Shown one piece after another: positions 18,046 to 25,440 of a stretch of 33,308 nt of DNA. This DNA comes from an uncultured Phycisphaera sp. Lineage in GTDB: Bacteria; Planctomycetota; Phycisphaerae; Phycisphaerales; SM1A02. How positions within the stretch are numbered: position 1 is the stretch's first letter; every line of letters begins with the position of its first letter. The notes beneath the pieces were generated by a model that saw only the letters and a list, made by a program, of their open reading frames with translations, ran no database searches and was not told where the DNA came from. Location of the stretch: positions 1-33,308 of the forward strand of contig CALFOM010000254.1 in NCBI GenBank assembly GCA_937919685.1. Direction: 5' to 3'. A program made the position numbers and the translations under genes.

Positions 18046-18840
18046 ATGAACCATCCGTTGCAGCCCCCAGATCAGCTCGATTTCGCGTCTGGAAGCCCCC
18101 CGGCGGATTGGCTGGAGATTCGCCGGCTCGGTCCCATCGACTATCAGAGCGGACTGGCATTGCAGAGAGAACTGCATGCACGGGTCCTCGAAGCACGTGC
18201 GGAGGGCACCCGACGCGGGTTTGTGTTGCTCCTCGAACACGATCCACCCGTGGTGACGGTCTCACGGAGGCCTGGAGCGACCGAGAACGTGCTGGCATCT
18301 CCAGAAGCGCTTGCCGCCCACGGTGTCCAACGCCACGAGACGGATCGGGGTGGGGATGTGACCTATCACGGTCCAGGCCAGCTCGTGGTGTATTCCATGG
18401 TCGATCTCAATGATCTCGGCGTCCGGATCCATGGTTGGATCAGACTTCTTGAACAAGTGTTGATCGAGGCGATCGGGATGTGCGGGTTGGTGGCGGGCCG
18501 CGATCCGGGAGCGACTGGTGTCTGGGTTGGTCGGCAGGAAGAGGATCAGGATGGCGAGGGCGGTCGGAAGATCGGGGCGATCGGCGTTCGGGTATCTCGC
18601 TGGGCGACGATGCACGGCCTCGCACTCAATGTCGATCCCGATCTATCGCACTTCGACCTTATCGTGCCGTGTGGACTCGCCGGTCGGCCGGTCACCAGCA
18701 TCGCGCAGGAATGCCGAGAAGCCGGGGTACCCTCGCCGACATTCGATTCGGTCCGAGAGGTGGTCGCGAATCGACTGATCGCCCGCCTTGAGGATCCTTC
18801 CGACTTTCGAGATCGCGCAGCGTCGGATGTAGAGGGCTGA
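18046..18840 (+). CDS. lipB: Octanoyltransferase LipB
   Basis: LGPIDYQSGLALQRELHARV...GFVLLLEHDPPVVTVSRR...RGGDVTYHGPGQLVVYSMVDLNDLGVRIHGWIRLLEQVLIEAI...GATGVWVG...RKIGAIGVRVSRWATMHGLALNVDPDLSHFDLIVPCGL. Confidence 0.96.
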   Translation: MNHPLQPPDQLDFASGSPPADWLEIRRLGPIDYQSGLALQRELHARVLEARAEGTRRGFVLLLEHDPPVVTVSRRPGATENVLASPEALAAHGVQRHETDRGGDVTYHGPGQLVVYSMVDLNDLGVRIHGWIRLLEQVLIEAIGMCGLVAGRDPGATGVWVGRQEEDQDGEGGRKIGAIGVRVSRWATMHGLALNVDPDLSHFDLIVPCGLAGRPVTSIAQECREAGVPSPTFDSVREVVANRLIARLEDPSDFRDRAASDVEG

Positions 18841-18843
18841 AGC

Positions 18844-18883
18844 GATCAACCCCGATCAACCCCGATCAACCCTGATCAATTTA
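18844..18883. repeat. Tandem repeat (GATCAACCCC)x4 with a diverged last unit, period 10
   Basis: GATCAACCCC GATCAACCCC GATCAACCCT GATCAATTTA. The last unit carries the stop codon (TTA = TAA on the minus strand) of the OmpH-like gene, and the lipB stop is 3 bp before the array. Confidence 0.93.
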
Positions 18884-19600
18884 GAGGCCGAGTTCCGCTG
18901 AGACGGCCTCGGTGATGTCGATCGCGTCCGGGTAGCGAAGGAAGAGTCGCCGTCGCACCTGCTCGCTGGCCAGTTCCATGCTGTCGGCTTTGAACGGATC
19001 GCTGGTTGGTACGAAGCGAGTCACGATGTCGATGTTTCGCTTCTCCGCGACGATGTCCACCGCTTCGATCAGCTCCCGATATGCAACTTCGATCTGCTCC
19101 GCACCGAGTCGCTGCTGGATCGCCATTGTTCCCTTTTGCCAGGTCTGGTACTCCTGCATCATCGCCTGGAATCGGGCCTGTACTTCGGGGAACTCCGGAC
19201 TCTCCGGGGTGACGTCGACATGCTCTTCTTGAAAGTCCTTGAATTGCGCCTCGAACGTCGCGTTCTGCGTTTCGGCCGTCGCCTGAATCTCCTTGCGGTC
19301 CTCGCCGAAACGATCGCTCTCCATCAGCAGGCCAAGAAGTTTGGGCACGTTGACGGCGCCGATGCTCCAGGCTCGCGCCGTCGGGTCGTCGCCGAAGGCG
19401 AGGTCGCCGTCGTCGTCCCGCAGGGTGAGGTCACCCGACTTGCCTCGGAGGATCAGTTCGTCGGCGGGTCCGAGGGTCTCCTTCGCAGGTTCGGCGTCGT
19501 CGCCGATCGCCACCGATTCTCGGCCACCGAAATCGGCGAGCATCGCGACGGTGAGAAGGGCGAGCAGGGAATGGACGACGAGTCTCTCGTATCGGTGCAT
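18881..19600 (-). CDS. OmpH/Skp-like periplasmic chaperone family protein
   Basis: Signal-like N-terminus MHRYERLVVHSLLALLTVAMLADFG, IGAVNVPKLLGLLMESDRFGEDRKEIQA, a coiled-coil central region, and EQIEVAYRELIEAVDIVAEKRNIDIVTRF. Confidence 0.75.
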   Translation of the reverse strand: MHRYERLVVHSLLALLTVAMLADFGGRESVAIGDDAEPAKETLGPADELILRGKSGDLTLRDDDGDLAFGDDPTARAWSIGAVNVPKLLGLLMESDRFGEDRKEIQATAETQNATFEAQFKDFQEEHVDVTPESPEFPEVQARFQAMMQEYQTWQKGTMAIQQRLGAEQIEVAYRELIEAVDIVAEKRNIDIVTRFVPTSDPFKADSMELASEQVRRRLFLRYPDAIDITEAVSAELGL

Positions 19601-19686
19601 GGTTCTACCCTTTGGGTTCCTTCGTGTGAATACCTTCGAATCTGGCGTGATCACGGCGGACCGTCAGCGCGAGACCTCCTCGGGCA

Positions 19687-21495
19687 TCAACCTTCCTGTT
19701 CCAGGACCGCCATGAAGGCCTCCTGCGGAATGTTGACGCTTCCGATGTTCTTCATCCGCTTCTTGCCTTCCTTCTGCTTCTCGAGCAATTTCCGCTTTCG
19801 CGTGATATCGCCACCGTAGCACTTGGCGGTCACGTTCTTCCGCAACGCCTTGATGGTCTCTCGAGCGATGATTTTCCCGCCGATCGCCGCCTGCAGCGGG
19901 ATCTCGAACTGATGTCGATCGATCTGCTTCCGAAGTTTCGCCAGGATCGCCCGGCTTCGGCCTTCGGCGCCCGAGCGATGGCAGATGATGCTGAGTGCAT
20001 CGACCGGCTCTCCGTTGATGAGGATCTCGACCTTCACGAGATTCTCCACCTCGTATCCGGTGATCTCGTAGTCCATCGTGCCGTAGCCGCGGGTGATCGA
20101 CTTCAACTTGTCATAGAAGTCGTAGATGATTTCGGCGAGTGGAAGTTGGTAGTCCAGAATCTGTCGGGTCTCGCTTACGAAACGCTGGCCTCGGAAGCTC
20201 CCGCGCCGGGAGTCGGCGAGTCTCATCAGATCGCCGATGTTCTCCACTGGACAGATGATCTCGATCTTGACGATCGGCTCCCGGATTGCCTTGACGCGGG
20301 ACATGTCCGGAAGGTCCGCGGGGTTTTGGATCTCGAGGGTGCTTCCATCGTTCAGATCCACGATGTACGAGACGGTGGGAGCCGTCTGGACGATCGCGAC
20401 GCCACCCTCGCGCTCGAGTCGCTCTTGGACGATGTCCATGTGCAGCAGACCGAGGAAGCCGCAACGGAATCCGAAGCCGAGCGCTTCAGAGTGCTGGACT
20501 TCGAACGTGAAACTCGCATCGTTCAAGTGGAGCCGCTCGACGGCCTCGCGGAGGCTTTCGAAGTCGCTTCGCTTTCCGCCTTCGTCGTCTCCCGAAGACG
20601 GATAGAAATCGCAGAAGACCATCTGCTTCGGCTCTTTGTAGCCCGGCATCGGTTCGGGGGCGGGATCGTACTCCAGGGTCACGGTGTCGCCGACTCGGAC
20701 ATCGCCGAGGGTCTTGATCGCGGCGACCATGTAGCCGACCTCCGATTGTCCAAGCGTCTTGAGTTTCTGGGCGAACGGGGTGTATCGACCGAGTTCGGTG
20801 ACCGTGAAGGTCCGACCCGTTCCCATCATCCGGATCTTGTCACCGACGGAGATGGAGCCGTCGAAGACGCGGACGAAGACCACCACTCCTCGATAGTCGT
20901 CGTAGTGGCTGTCGAAGATCAGGGCCCGGAGTTTGTCTCCCATCGAAGGAGCGGGGTCGGGGAGTTTTTCGCAGATCGCGTCGAGGAGTTCCGGGATTCC
21001 CTGGCCGGTCTTCGCACTGACATAGATCGCATCTTCCGCAGGGAGGCCGAGTACATGTTCGATCTCCATCGACACCCCGTCGGGATCGGCGGCGGGCAGA
21101 TCGATCTTGTTGATCACCGGGATCAGTTCGAGGTTGTTCTCGATCGCGAGATACGCGTTCGCGACAGTCTGGGCTTGAACGCCCTGGGTGGAATCGACGA
21201 CGAGGATCGCACCCTCGCAGGCGGTGAGAGCCCGGCTGACTTCGTAGGTGAAGTCGACGTGACCCGGGGTATCAATGAAGTTGAGTTCGTAGGTCTCTCC
21301 CCGGTACTCGTGCATGACGGTGACCGCGGAACTCTTGATGGTGATGCCGCGTTCGCGCTCCAGATCCATCGAGTCGAGCATCTGCGCACGCCCCGTTCGC
21401 TCGTCGACGGCGCTGGTCGCGTGAAGGAGTCGATCCGCAAGGGTGCTCTTGCCGTGATCGATGTGGGCGATGATCGAGAAATTCCGAACCTTCAA
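19687..21495 (-). CDS. lepA: Elongation factor 4 (LepA)
   Basis: MKVRNFSIIAHIDHGKSTLADRLLHATSAVDERTGRAQMLDSMDLERERGITIKSSAV...DTPGHVDFTYEVSRALTACEGAILVVDSTQGVQAQTVANAYLA...C-terminal GGDITRKRKLLEKQKEGKKRMKNIGSVNIPQEAFMAVL. Confidence 0.98.
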   Translation of the reverse strand: MKVRNFSIIAHIDHGKSTLADRLLHATSAVDERTGRAQMLDSMDLERERGITIKSSAVTVMHEYRGETYELNFIDTPGHVDFTYEVSRALTACEGAILVVDSTQGVQAQTVANAYLAIENNLELIPVINKIDLPAADPDGVSMEIEHVLGLPAEDAIYVSAKTGQGIPELLDAICEKLPDPAPSMGDKLRALIFDSHYDDYRGVVVFVRVFDGSISVGDKIRMMGTGRTFTVTELGRYTPFAQKLKTLGQSEVGYMVAAIKTLGDVRVGDTVTLEYDPAPEPMPGYKEPKQMVFCDFYPSSGDDEGGKRSDFESLREAVERLHLNDASFTFEVQHSEALGFGFRCGFLGLLHMDIVQERLEREGGVAIVQTAPTVSYIVDLNDGSTLEIQNPADLPDMSRVKAIREPIVKIEIICPVENIGDLMRLADSRRGSFRGQRFVSETRQILDYQLPLAEIIYDFYDKLKSITRGYGTMDYEITGYEVENLVKVEILINGEPVDALSIICHRSGAEGRSRAILAKLRKQIDRHQFEIPLQAAIGGKIIARETIKALRKNVTAKCYGGDITRKRKLLEKQKEGKKRMKNIGSVNIPQEAFMAVLEQEG

Positions 21496-22037
21496 CGACG
21501 TATTCCGTTCTGAGGGTGGTTTGCCGCCGCGTCCTGCGACGGGTGTCCGAGGGGCTCGCCGTTTTTCGGCGAGTCAAGATCGATCAGTGTAGTCGCCAGC
21601 CGCCGGTGGCCGCACTCCGGACATGCTGATTCAGGACGATCAGGGGAGAGGAGTTGGCCGCATTGCTCGCAGAGTGGAATACCCCGGTCGCGAAGCACCG
21701 CTCGGACATGGTGGAGGTAGGTCAGGTTCATCGCGGTGACGAAAGCGAGGTGCTGGAGCACCAGGAAGACCAATACAAGCAGCACGAATGCCGGCACGAT
21801 CGACTCAAGCTCGACCCAGGGGGCCCGGGGGGTCGCCGTGCCGCTTTGGAACGGGCCCGGAAACCACTCGGCAACGAGGAGTAGCAAGAGCAGGGGGATC
21901 AGGGAGATCACCGTGAATAGGCCGAGGTCGCGGGGGAATCGCAACATCCGAAGATTGGCCTTCCAATGGATATCCAGCCGCTCAAGGTGGGTCGGCCGAT
22001 ATGCAGGATCATGAAAGCAGGGCCAGATCGGATTCAT
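21492..22037 (-). CDS. Membrane protein with C-terminal zinc-ribbon (CxxC...CxxC)
   Basis: Two hydrophobic segments (LFTVISLIPLLLLLLVAEWF; IVPAFVLLVLVFLVLQHLAFV), then LCEQCGQLLSPDRPESACPECGHRRL. ATGA overlaps on both sides (22034-22037 and 21492-21495). Confidence 0.75.
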   Translation of the reverse strand: MNPIWPCFHDPAYRPTHLERLDIHWKANLRMLRFPRDLGLFTVISLIPLLLLLLVAEWFPGPFQSGTATPRAPWVELESIVPAFVLLVLVFLVLQHLAFVTAMNLTYLHHVRAVLRDRGIPLCEQCGQLLSPDRPESACPECGHRRLATTLIDLDSPKNGEPLGHPSQDAAANHPQNGIRR

Positions 22038-22831
22038 CGCTGTCTCGAAGGTACCCACGCCGTGGTGCGACCGGCAACCGTGGTGATCTCGATTGGTTCG
22101 CCACGGTGGGTCCGGGCATCGTCGGGTCGCCCCCATCGATGATGGAAGAGCCAGGTCTTCGGGAAGCGACTGGAGACGGAGTTCACCGCTACCGCCTTGC
22201 GAATCACCGAGCCGAGTCGTCGTCTTATTGACTCGATTTCCGCGGTTTCAAGATCTCGGACTCGCCGGTGCGGCGCGATGCCAGCCTGGTAAAGGACCTC
22301 GTCCGCAATCCAGTTTCCGACTCCGGCGGCGAAGGACTGGTCGAGCAGGAGCCCTTTGACGGTCACCCCACGCGACCCGGCGAGGGTTCTGAAAGTCGCC
22401 GGGCCGGGTAAGTCGAGAAGCGGGTCGAATCCGAGTTTCGAGATCGGCAGCTCATGGCGCGGATCATCACGAAGTCGAATGCGTCCGAACCGGCGGGGAT
22501 CCGGCATGGCGAGTCGTCGCCCATCTTCGAATTCGAGTTCGATCTTCCAGAATCGAGGTCGTTCTGATTCGTCTGTGTACCCGTGAAGGGCGCCGGTCAT
22601 GCCGAAGTGAAGGAGCAGGGCCGGTCCGCCTTCGAATTCAAGCCACAGTTGCTTGCCGTGCCGACAGGCGCGGACCACTCGCGTGCCGCGAAGGCGTCGC
22701 GACACGGTGCTCGGAGTCTGGTCGCAGAAGACGATGCGATCGTTGGCGCATCGGACTCTGCGAACCGTCCGACCCGTCGCCACCATGTCGGCAATGCGCC
22801 GGCCTCGTTCGACTTCGGGAAGTTCGGGCAT
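22034..22831 (-). CDS. mutM: Formamidopyrimidine-DNA glycosylase (Fpg/MutM family) lacking zinc-finger cysteines
   Basis: MPELPEVERGRRIADMV, HGKQLWLEFEGGPALLLHFGMTG, DPRRFGRIRL, GVTVKGLLLDQSFAAGVGNWIADEVLYQAGIAPHRR (H2TH). The C-terminus FHHRWGRPDDARTHRGEPIEITTVAGRTTAWVPSRQR has no Cys. Confidence 0.92.
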   Translation of the reverse strand: MPELPEVERGRRIADMVATGRTVRRVRCANDRIVFCDQTPSTVSRRLRGTRVVRACRHGKQLWLEFEGGPALLLHFGMTGALHGYTDESERPRFWKIELEFEDGRRLAMPDPRRFGRIRLRDDPRHELPISKLGFDPLLDLPGPATFRTLAGSRGVTVKGLLLDQSFAAGVGNWIADEVLYQAGIAPHRRVRDLETAEIESIRRRLGSVIRKAVAVNSVSSRFPKTWLFHHRWGRPDDARTHRGEPIEITTVAGRTTAWVPSRQR

Positions 22832-22856
22832 TCGTCCGTGAGACTCCTTCGGAGGG

Positions 22857-23666
22857 CTACCCGTCGATCGTGGGTGCCGGCGCTTTTCCGGATTCGGTCG
22901 AGGCCGGGATCGGATTCGGCGTCTTGGCCTCGCCTTCTTCAGGGATCGGTCGAGCCACTTTGACCAGAGGCCGTCGAAGCGGCCCTTTGGATGTCCGGAA
23001 CTCGACGATGCCGCCATCGTCGCCCAGAATGACTTGCTCGATCACGGGGGTCTGGCGTGCCACCAGCGGCTCCATCACGAGCCGATCATCTTCGAGCAGA
23101 TACCAATGGCCCCGCTGCCCAGCCACTTCGGCGATCGACGTGCTCTCCGGTGCGATCCACTGGTAACTCTGGTCGACCCGGAACATGATCGTTCCTCCTG
23201 GGCCTTCCCAGTGACCAAGCAGGCGATCTTCGCTGATCCTTGGAGGCGCGACGGCCTTCGAGAATGTCCTGTCCTCACCGGCGAGGGATGCCATCAGCAG
23301 GTCGTCATGGAGCGAGAGGGCGACCCGCTGCCGAACCTTGCGGGGGAGGGTGTACGCCTCAAGCCAGAACACCGCATGGTTCTGTCGATGCCAGCGACCG
23401 ATTTCCGATGGTGGTTCGAACCGATCGTGGTTGCGCCATTGGCGGTAGCGGCCGTCTTGGGAGATCTCAAGAAGCCCTGTGGGGGTCACCCACCAACCGG
23501 TGATCGAGCGCGGTTTCTCCGGATCCATCTGAAGAGTGGTCACGATCACCGGCGTCGCCACCGCATCGTCGAAATCCAGGGGCGGTGCTGCTTGCAGCAG
23601 GAAGTTGACCAGGGAGAGGCTCGCGATCAAGTTGAACAAGTTGAGCATGTTGAACATGTTGGACAT
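22857..23666 (-). CDS. Hypothetical secreted protein with repeat-encoded N-terminus
   Basis: MSNMFNMLNLFNLIASLSLVNFLLQAAPPLDFDD..., a signal-like N-terminus followed by GWWVTPTGLLEISQDGRYRQW and HWEGPGGTIMFRVDQSYQWI (two similar beta-rich segments). No family recognised. Confidence 0.7.
   Translation of the reverse strand: MSNMFNMLNLFNLIASLSLVNFLLQAAPPLDFDDAVATPVIVTTLQMDPEKPRSITGWWVTPTGLLEISQDGRYRQWRNHDRFEPPSEIGRWHRQNHAVFWLEAYTLPRKVRQRVALSLHDDLLMASLAGEDRTFSKAVAPPRISEDRLLGHWEGPGGTIMFRVDQSYQWIAPESTSIAEVAGQRGHWYLLEDDRLVMEPLVARQTPVIEQVILGDDGGIVEFRTSKGPLRRPLVKVARPIPEEGEAKTPNPIPASTESGKAPAPTIDG
23625..23666. repeat. Tandem repeat, period 9 (GTTGAACAT and variants)
   Basis: GATCAA GTTGAACAA GTTGAGCAT GTTGAACAT GTTGGACAT. 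The last unit carries the start codon of the minus-strand CDS. Confidence 0.9.
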
Positions 23667-23828
23667 GCGGAATCACCTTAGGAGGGGGATCTGGATGCGG
23701 GTCACCGGAGGTGGCTCGGCGATACGACGACCTTGAGACTCAAAATGGTATGCGCTCCCCACTGCGGCCGAAGGAGAAACTCGTCGCATCATCTCGCGCG
23801 GTTCCGAGAGGGCAGCGTTTCATAGGCG

Positions 23829-24353
23829 TCAGCCGTTGCCGAATCGAAGCGGGGGACTGCGGCGGCGCTGCGCCTTCATCTCGGCGACTCGTTCGTCGGC
23901 TTCGACTGGCGGGAAGAACTCGTCCGGCAGATCCGGCATCTCCGAACCGCACTCGCTGCAGGGCAACTGCTGGCGGTGTCCCTGATTGTAGAAACCACAG
24001 ATGAGGCAGACTGGGTGGCCGAGTTCGGCGGCGGCGGCGCGGAGCACGCTCCGGCGGCGTCCGCGAAGGATGATGACGAGAATCAAGGCCTGAGCGATGA
24101 AGGTCATGCCAAACGCGAACGCGGAATTGGGAGTGCCGGCGAGCAGCAACCCGACGATGACGAGCACGCACGCGATCGGCTGAATGACGGTCAAGAAGAT
24201 CAGGAAACCAGTGCGGCCAAACGCCGGGAATCCTCGCGGGTATCCGGACCAGTCCGTTCGGCCGAACATCGAGATGCGGCGATCCCTGATCCGACGACGG
24301 TCGTCTTCTTCAATGGGCCATTGCGCGAGTTCGGGGTCGAGGATGCGACGCAT
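23829..24353 (-). CDS. Membrane protein with C-terminal zinc-ribbon-like CxxC...CxxC
   Basis: MRRILDPELAQWPIEEDDRRRIRDRRISMFGRTDWSGYPRGFPAFGRTGFLIFLTVIQPIACVLVIVGLLLAG..., VCLICGFYNQGHRQQLPCSECGSEMPDLPDEFFPPVEADERV. Confidence 0.7.
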   Translation of the reverse strand: MRRILDPELAQWPIEEDDRRRIRDRRISMFGRTDWSGYPRGFPAFGRTGFLIFLTVIQPIACVLVIVGLLLAGTPNSAFAFGMTFIAQALILVIILRGRRRSVLRAAAAELGHPVCLICGFYNQGHRQQLPCSECGSEMPDLPDEFFPPVEADERVAEMKAQRRRSPPLRFGNG

Positions 24354-24523
24354 GCCTCTGACCTTTCCGGCGCCGACGCCTGTCGGAGCGAGCACCAAGC
24401 CGGTCGACAAAGACCGGAGCGAGCACGTCGGGAACGCCTGAGCTCGGGATCACTCTTCTGAAAAGTATCCCTCCAAAGCGGGTTTTAGGACCATGATTTC
24501 AGGCGATAAATTGAGAACCGCCG

Positions 24524-24554
24524 AAAAAACACCGCCCTTGGTCTTGGAGGGCGG
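24524..24554 (-). terminator. Rho-independent terminator downstream of the 24664..25098 gene
   Basis: Reverse strand: CCGCCCT-CCAAGACCA-AGGGCGG-TGTTTTTTC. Confidence 0.75.
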
Positions 24555-24555
24555 C

Positions 24556-24625
24556 ATGAAGATCCATGAAGATCCATGAATATCCATGAATATCCATGAA
24601 TATCCATGAAGATCCATGAAGATCA
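24556..24625. repeat. Tandem repeat (GATCCATGAA / TATCCATGAA), period 10, six full units plus flanking partial units
   Basis: ATGAA GATCCATGAA GATCCATGAA TATCCATGAA TATCCATGAA TATCCATGAA GATCCATGAA GATCATTGAT. Confidence 0.97.
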
Positions 24626-24663
24626 TTGATTTTGAGGTGAATCCCGGCTTCGGGGCCCGGGGT

Positions 24664-25098
24664 TCAGGCGGCGGTTCGTTCGACTTCGGCGGAAAAGGCG
24701 GACTGTCGTCCACGTCGCTTCGGAATCGAGCTTTCGACCTGGCGGACATGAGTCTCGGCAAAGAAGTGGAGATCAAGTCCGAAGGCGGCGAGCTGGATGA
24801 ACCAGACAACGGCGGTCGTGAAGACCATTGGCACCTGAGCGCCGCCGACCTCGATGCCGAGGAATACGGCTCCGAGGAACTGGGCACCGAATGCCATCAA
24901 GGCCAGAATCAGACCAAACATGAGGTCGATCGACTTGGGAAGACTCAAGGCTGCGGAGAGGCCGAGCAGGCCCACGCCGAAAATCGATCCGACGACTCCG
25001 TACGCGACTCCGAACGGCCAGAATGCCGTCAGCAGGATCAGGGCAAGAATCGGGGAGACTCGAAACTTCAAACTGACTTCGGGAATCTGAGCGTGCAC
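24664..25098 (-). CDS. Hypothetical integral membrane protein
   Basis: Four hydrophobic segments (VSPILALILLTAFWPFGVAYGVVGSIFGVGLLGLSAAL; LMFGLILALMAFGAQFLGAVFLGI; VPMVFTTAVVWFIQLAAFGLDL). Start taken as GTG 25098. The ORF is open to 25167, so the start is uncertain. Confidence 0.6.
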   Translation of the reverse strand: MHAQIPEVSLKFRVSPILALILLTAFWPFGVAYGVVGSIFGVGLLGLSAALSLPKSIDLMFGLILALMAFGAQFLGAVFLGIEVGGAQVPMVFTTAVVWFIQLAAFGLDLHFFAETHVRQVESSIPKRRGRQSAFSAEVERTAA

Positions 25099-25185
25099 GT
25101 TTGGACTCCGATCAACTGACCTGGTGAGGAGAAGCAATGGCCCATGGCCATGGCTCGTGGTGAACATCGATCCTGAAGAAACAGA

Positions 25186-25209
25186 CAGGCGGAAATTCAG
25201 GCGGAAATT
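25186..25209. repeat. 12-bp perfect tandem duplication CAGGCGGAAATT x2
   Basis: CAGGCGGAAATT CAGGCGGAAATT in the rimO 3' intergenic region. An imperfect ATGGCCC/ATGGCC/ATGGCTC run lies nearby at 25137-25156. Confidence 0.85.
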
Positions 25210-25440
25210 GTGAGGGGCGCCTCTGGGCGGGGTTCAAGCTAAAAAAAGGTGTTTGAATCCTGCATTTATGGGAAGGCGATCTGATCTTCGAATGCCGATC
25301 GAGCAAGGCTCGATCCGGAGCGTGAACAACCGCTCGCGACTCGTAATCCGACAAGGTTAGCGTTTTCATCGGTTCGAAGAAAGCACTCGTAGATCAAATT
25401 GTGAAAAAAAACACGAACATCTCCCCGTTCGCGGTTTTTC

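Noticed and set aside
19912-21513. 533-aa plus-strand ORF
   Set aside because: Antisense shadow of lepA.
24556-24625. Possible CRISPR array
   Set aside because: Units are 10-bp contiguous tandem repeats without spacers. No cas genes in the window.
24450-24887. 145-aa minus-strand ORF containing WIFMDIHGSSWIFM repeats
   Set aside because: It runs through the terminator and the tandem array and overlaps the better-supported 24664..25098 CDS. The peptide repeats are a by-product of the DNA repeat.
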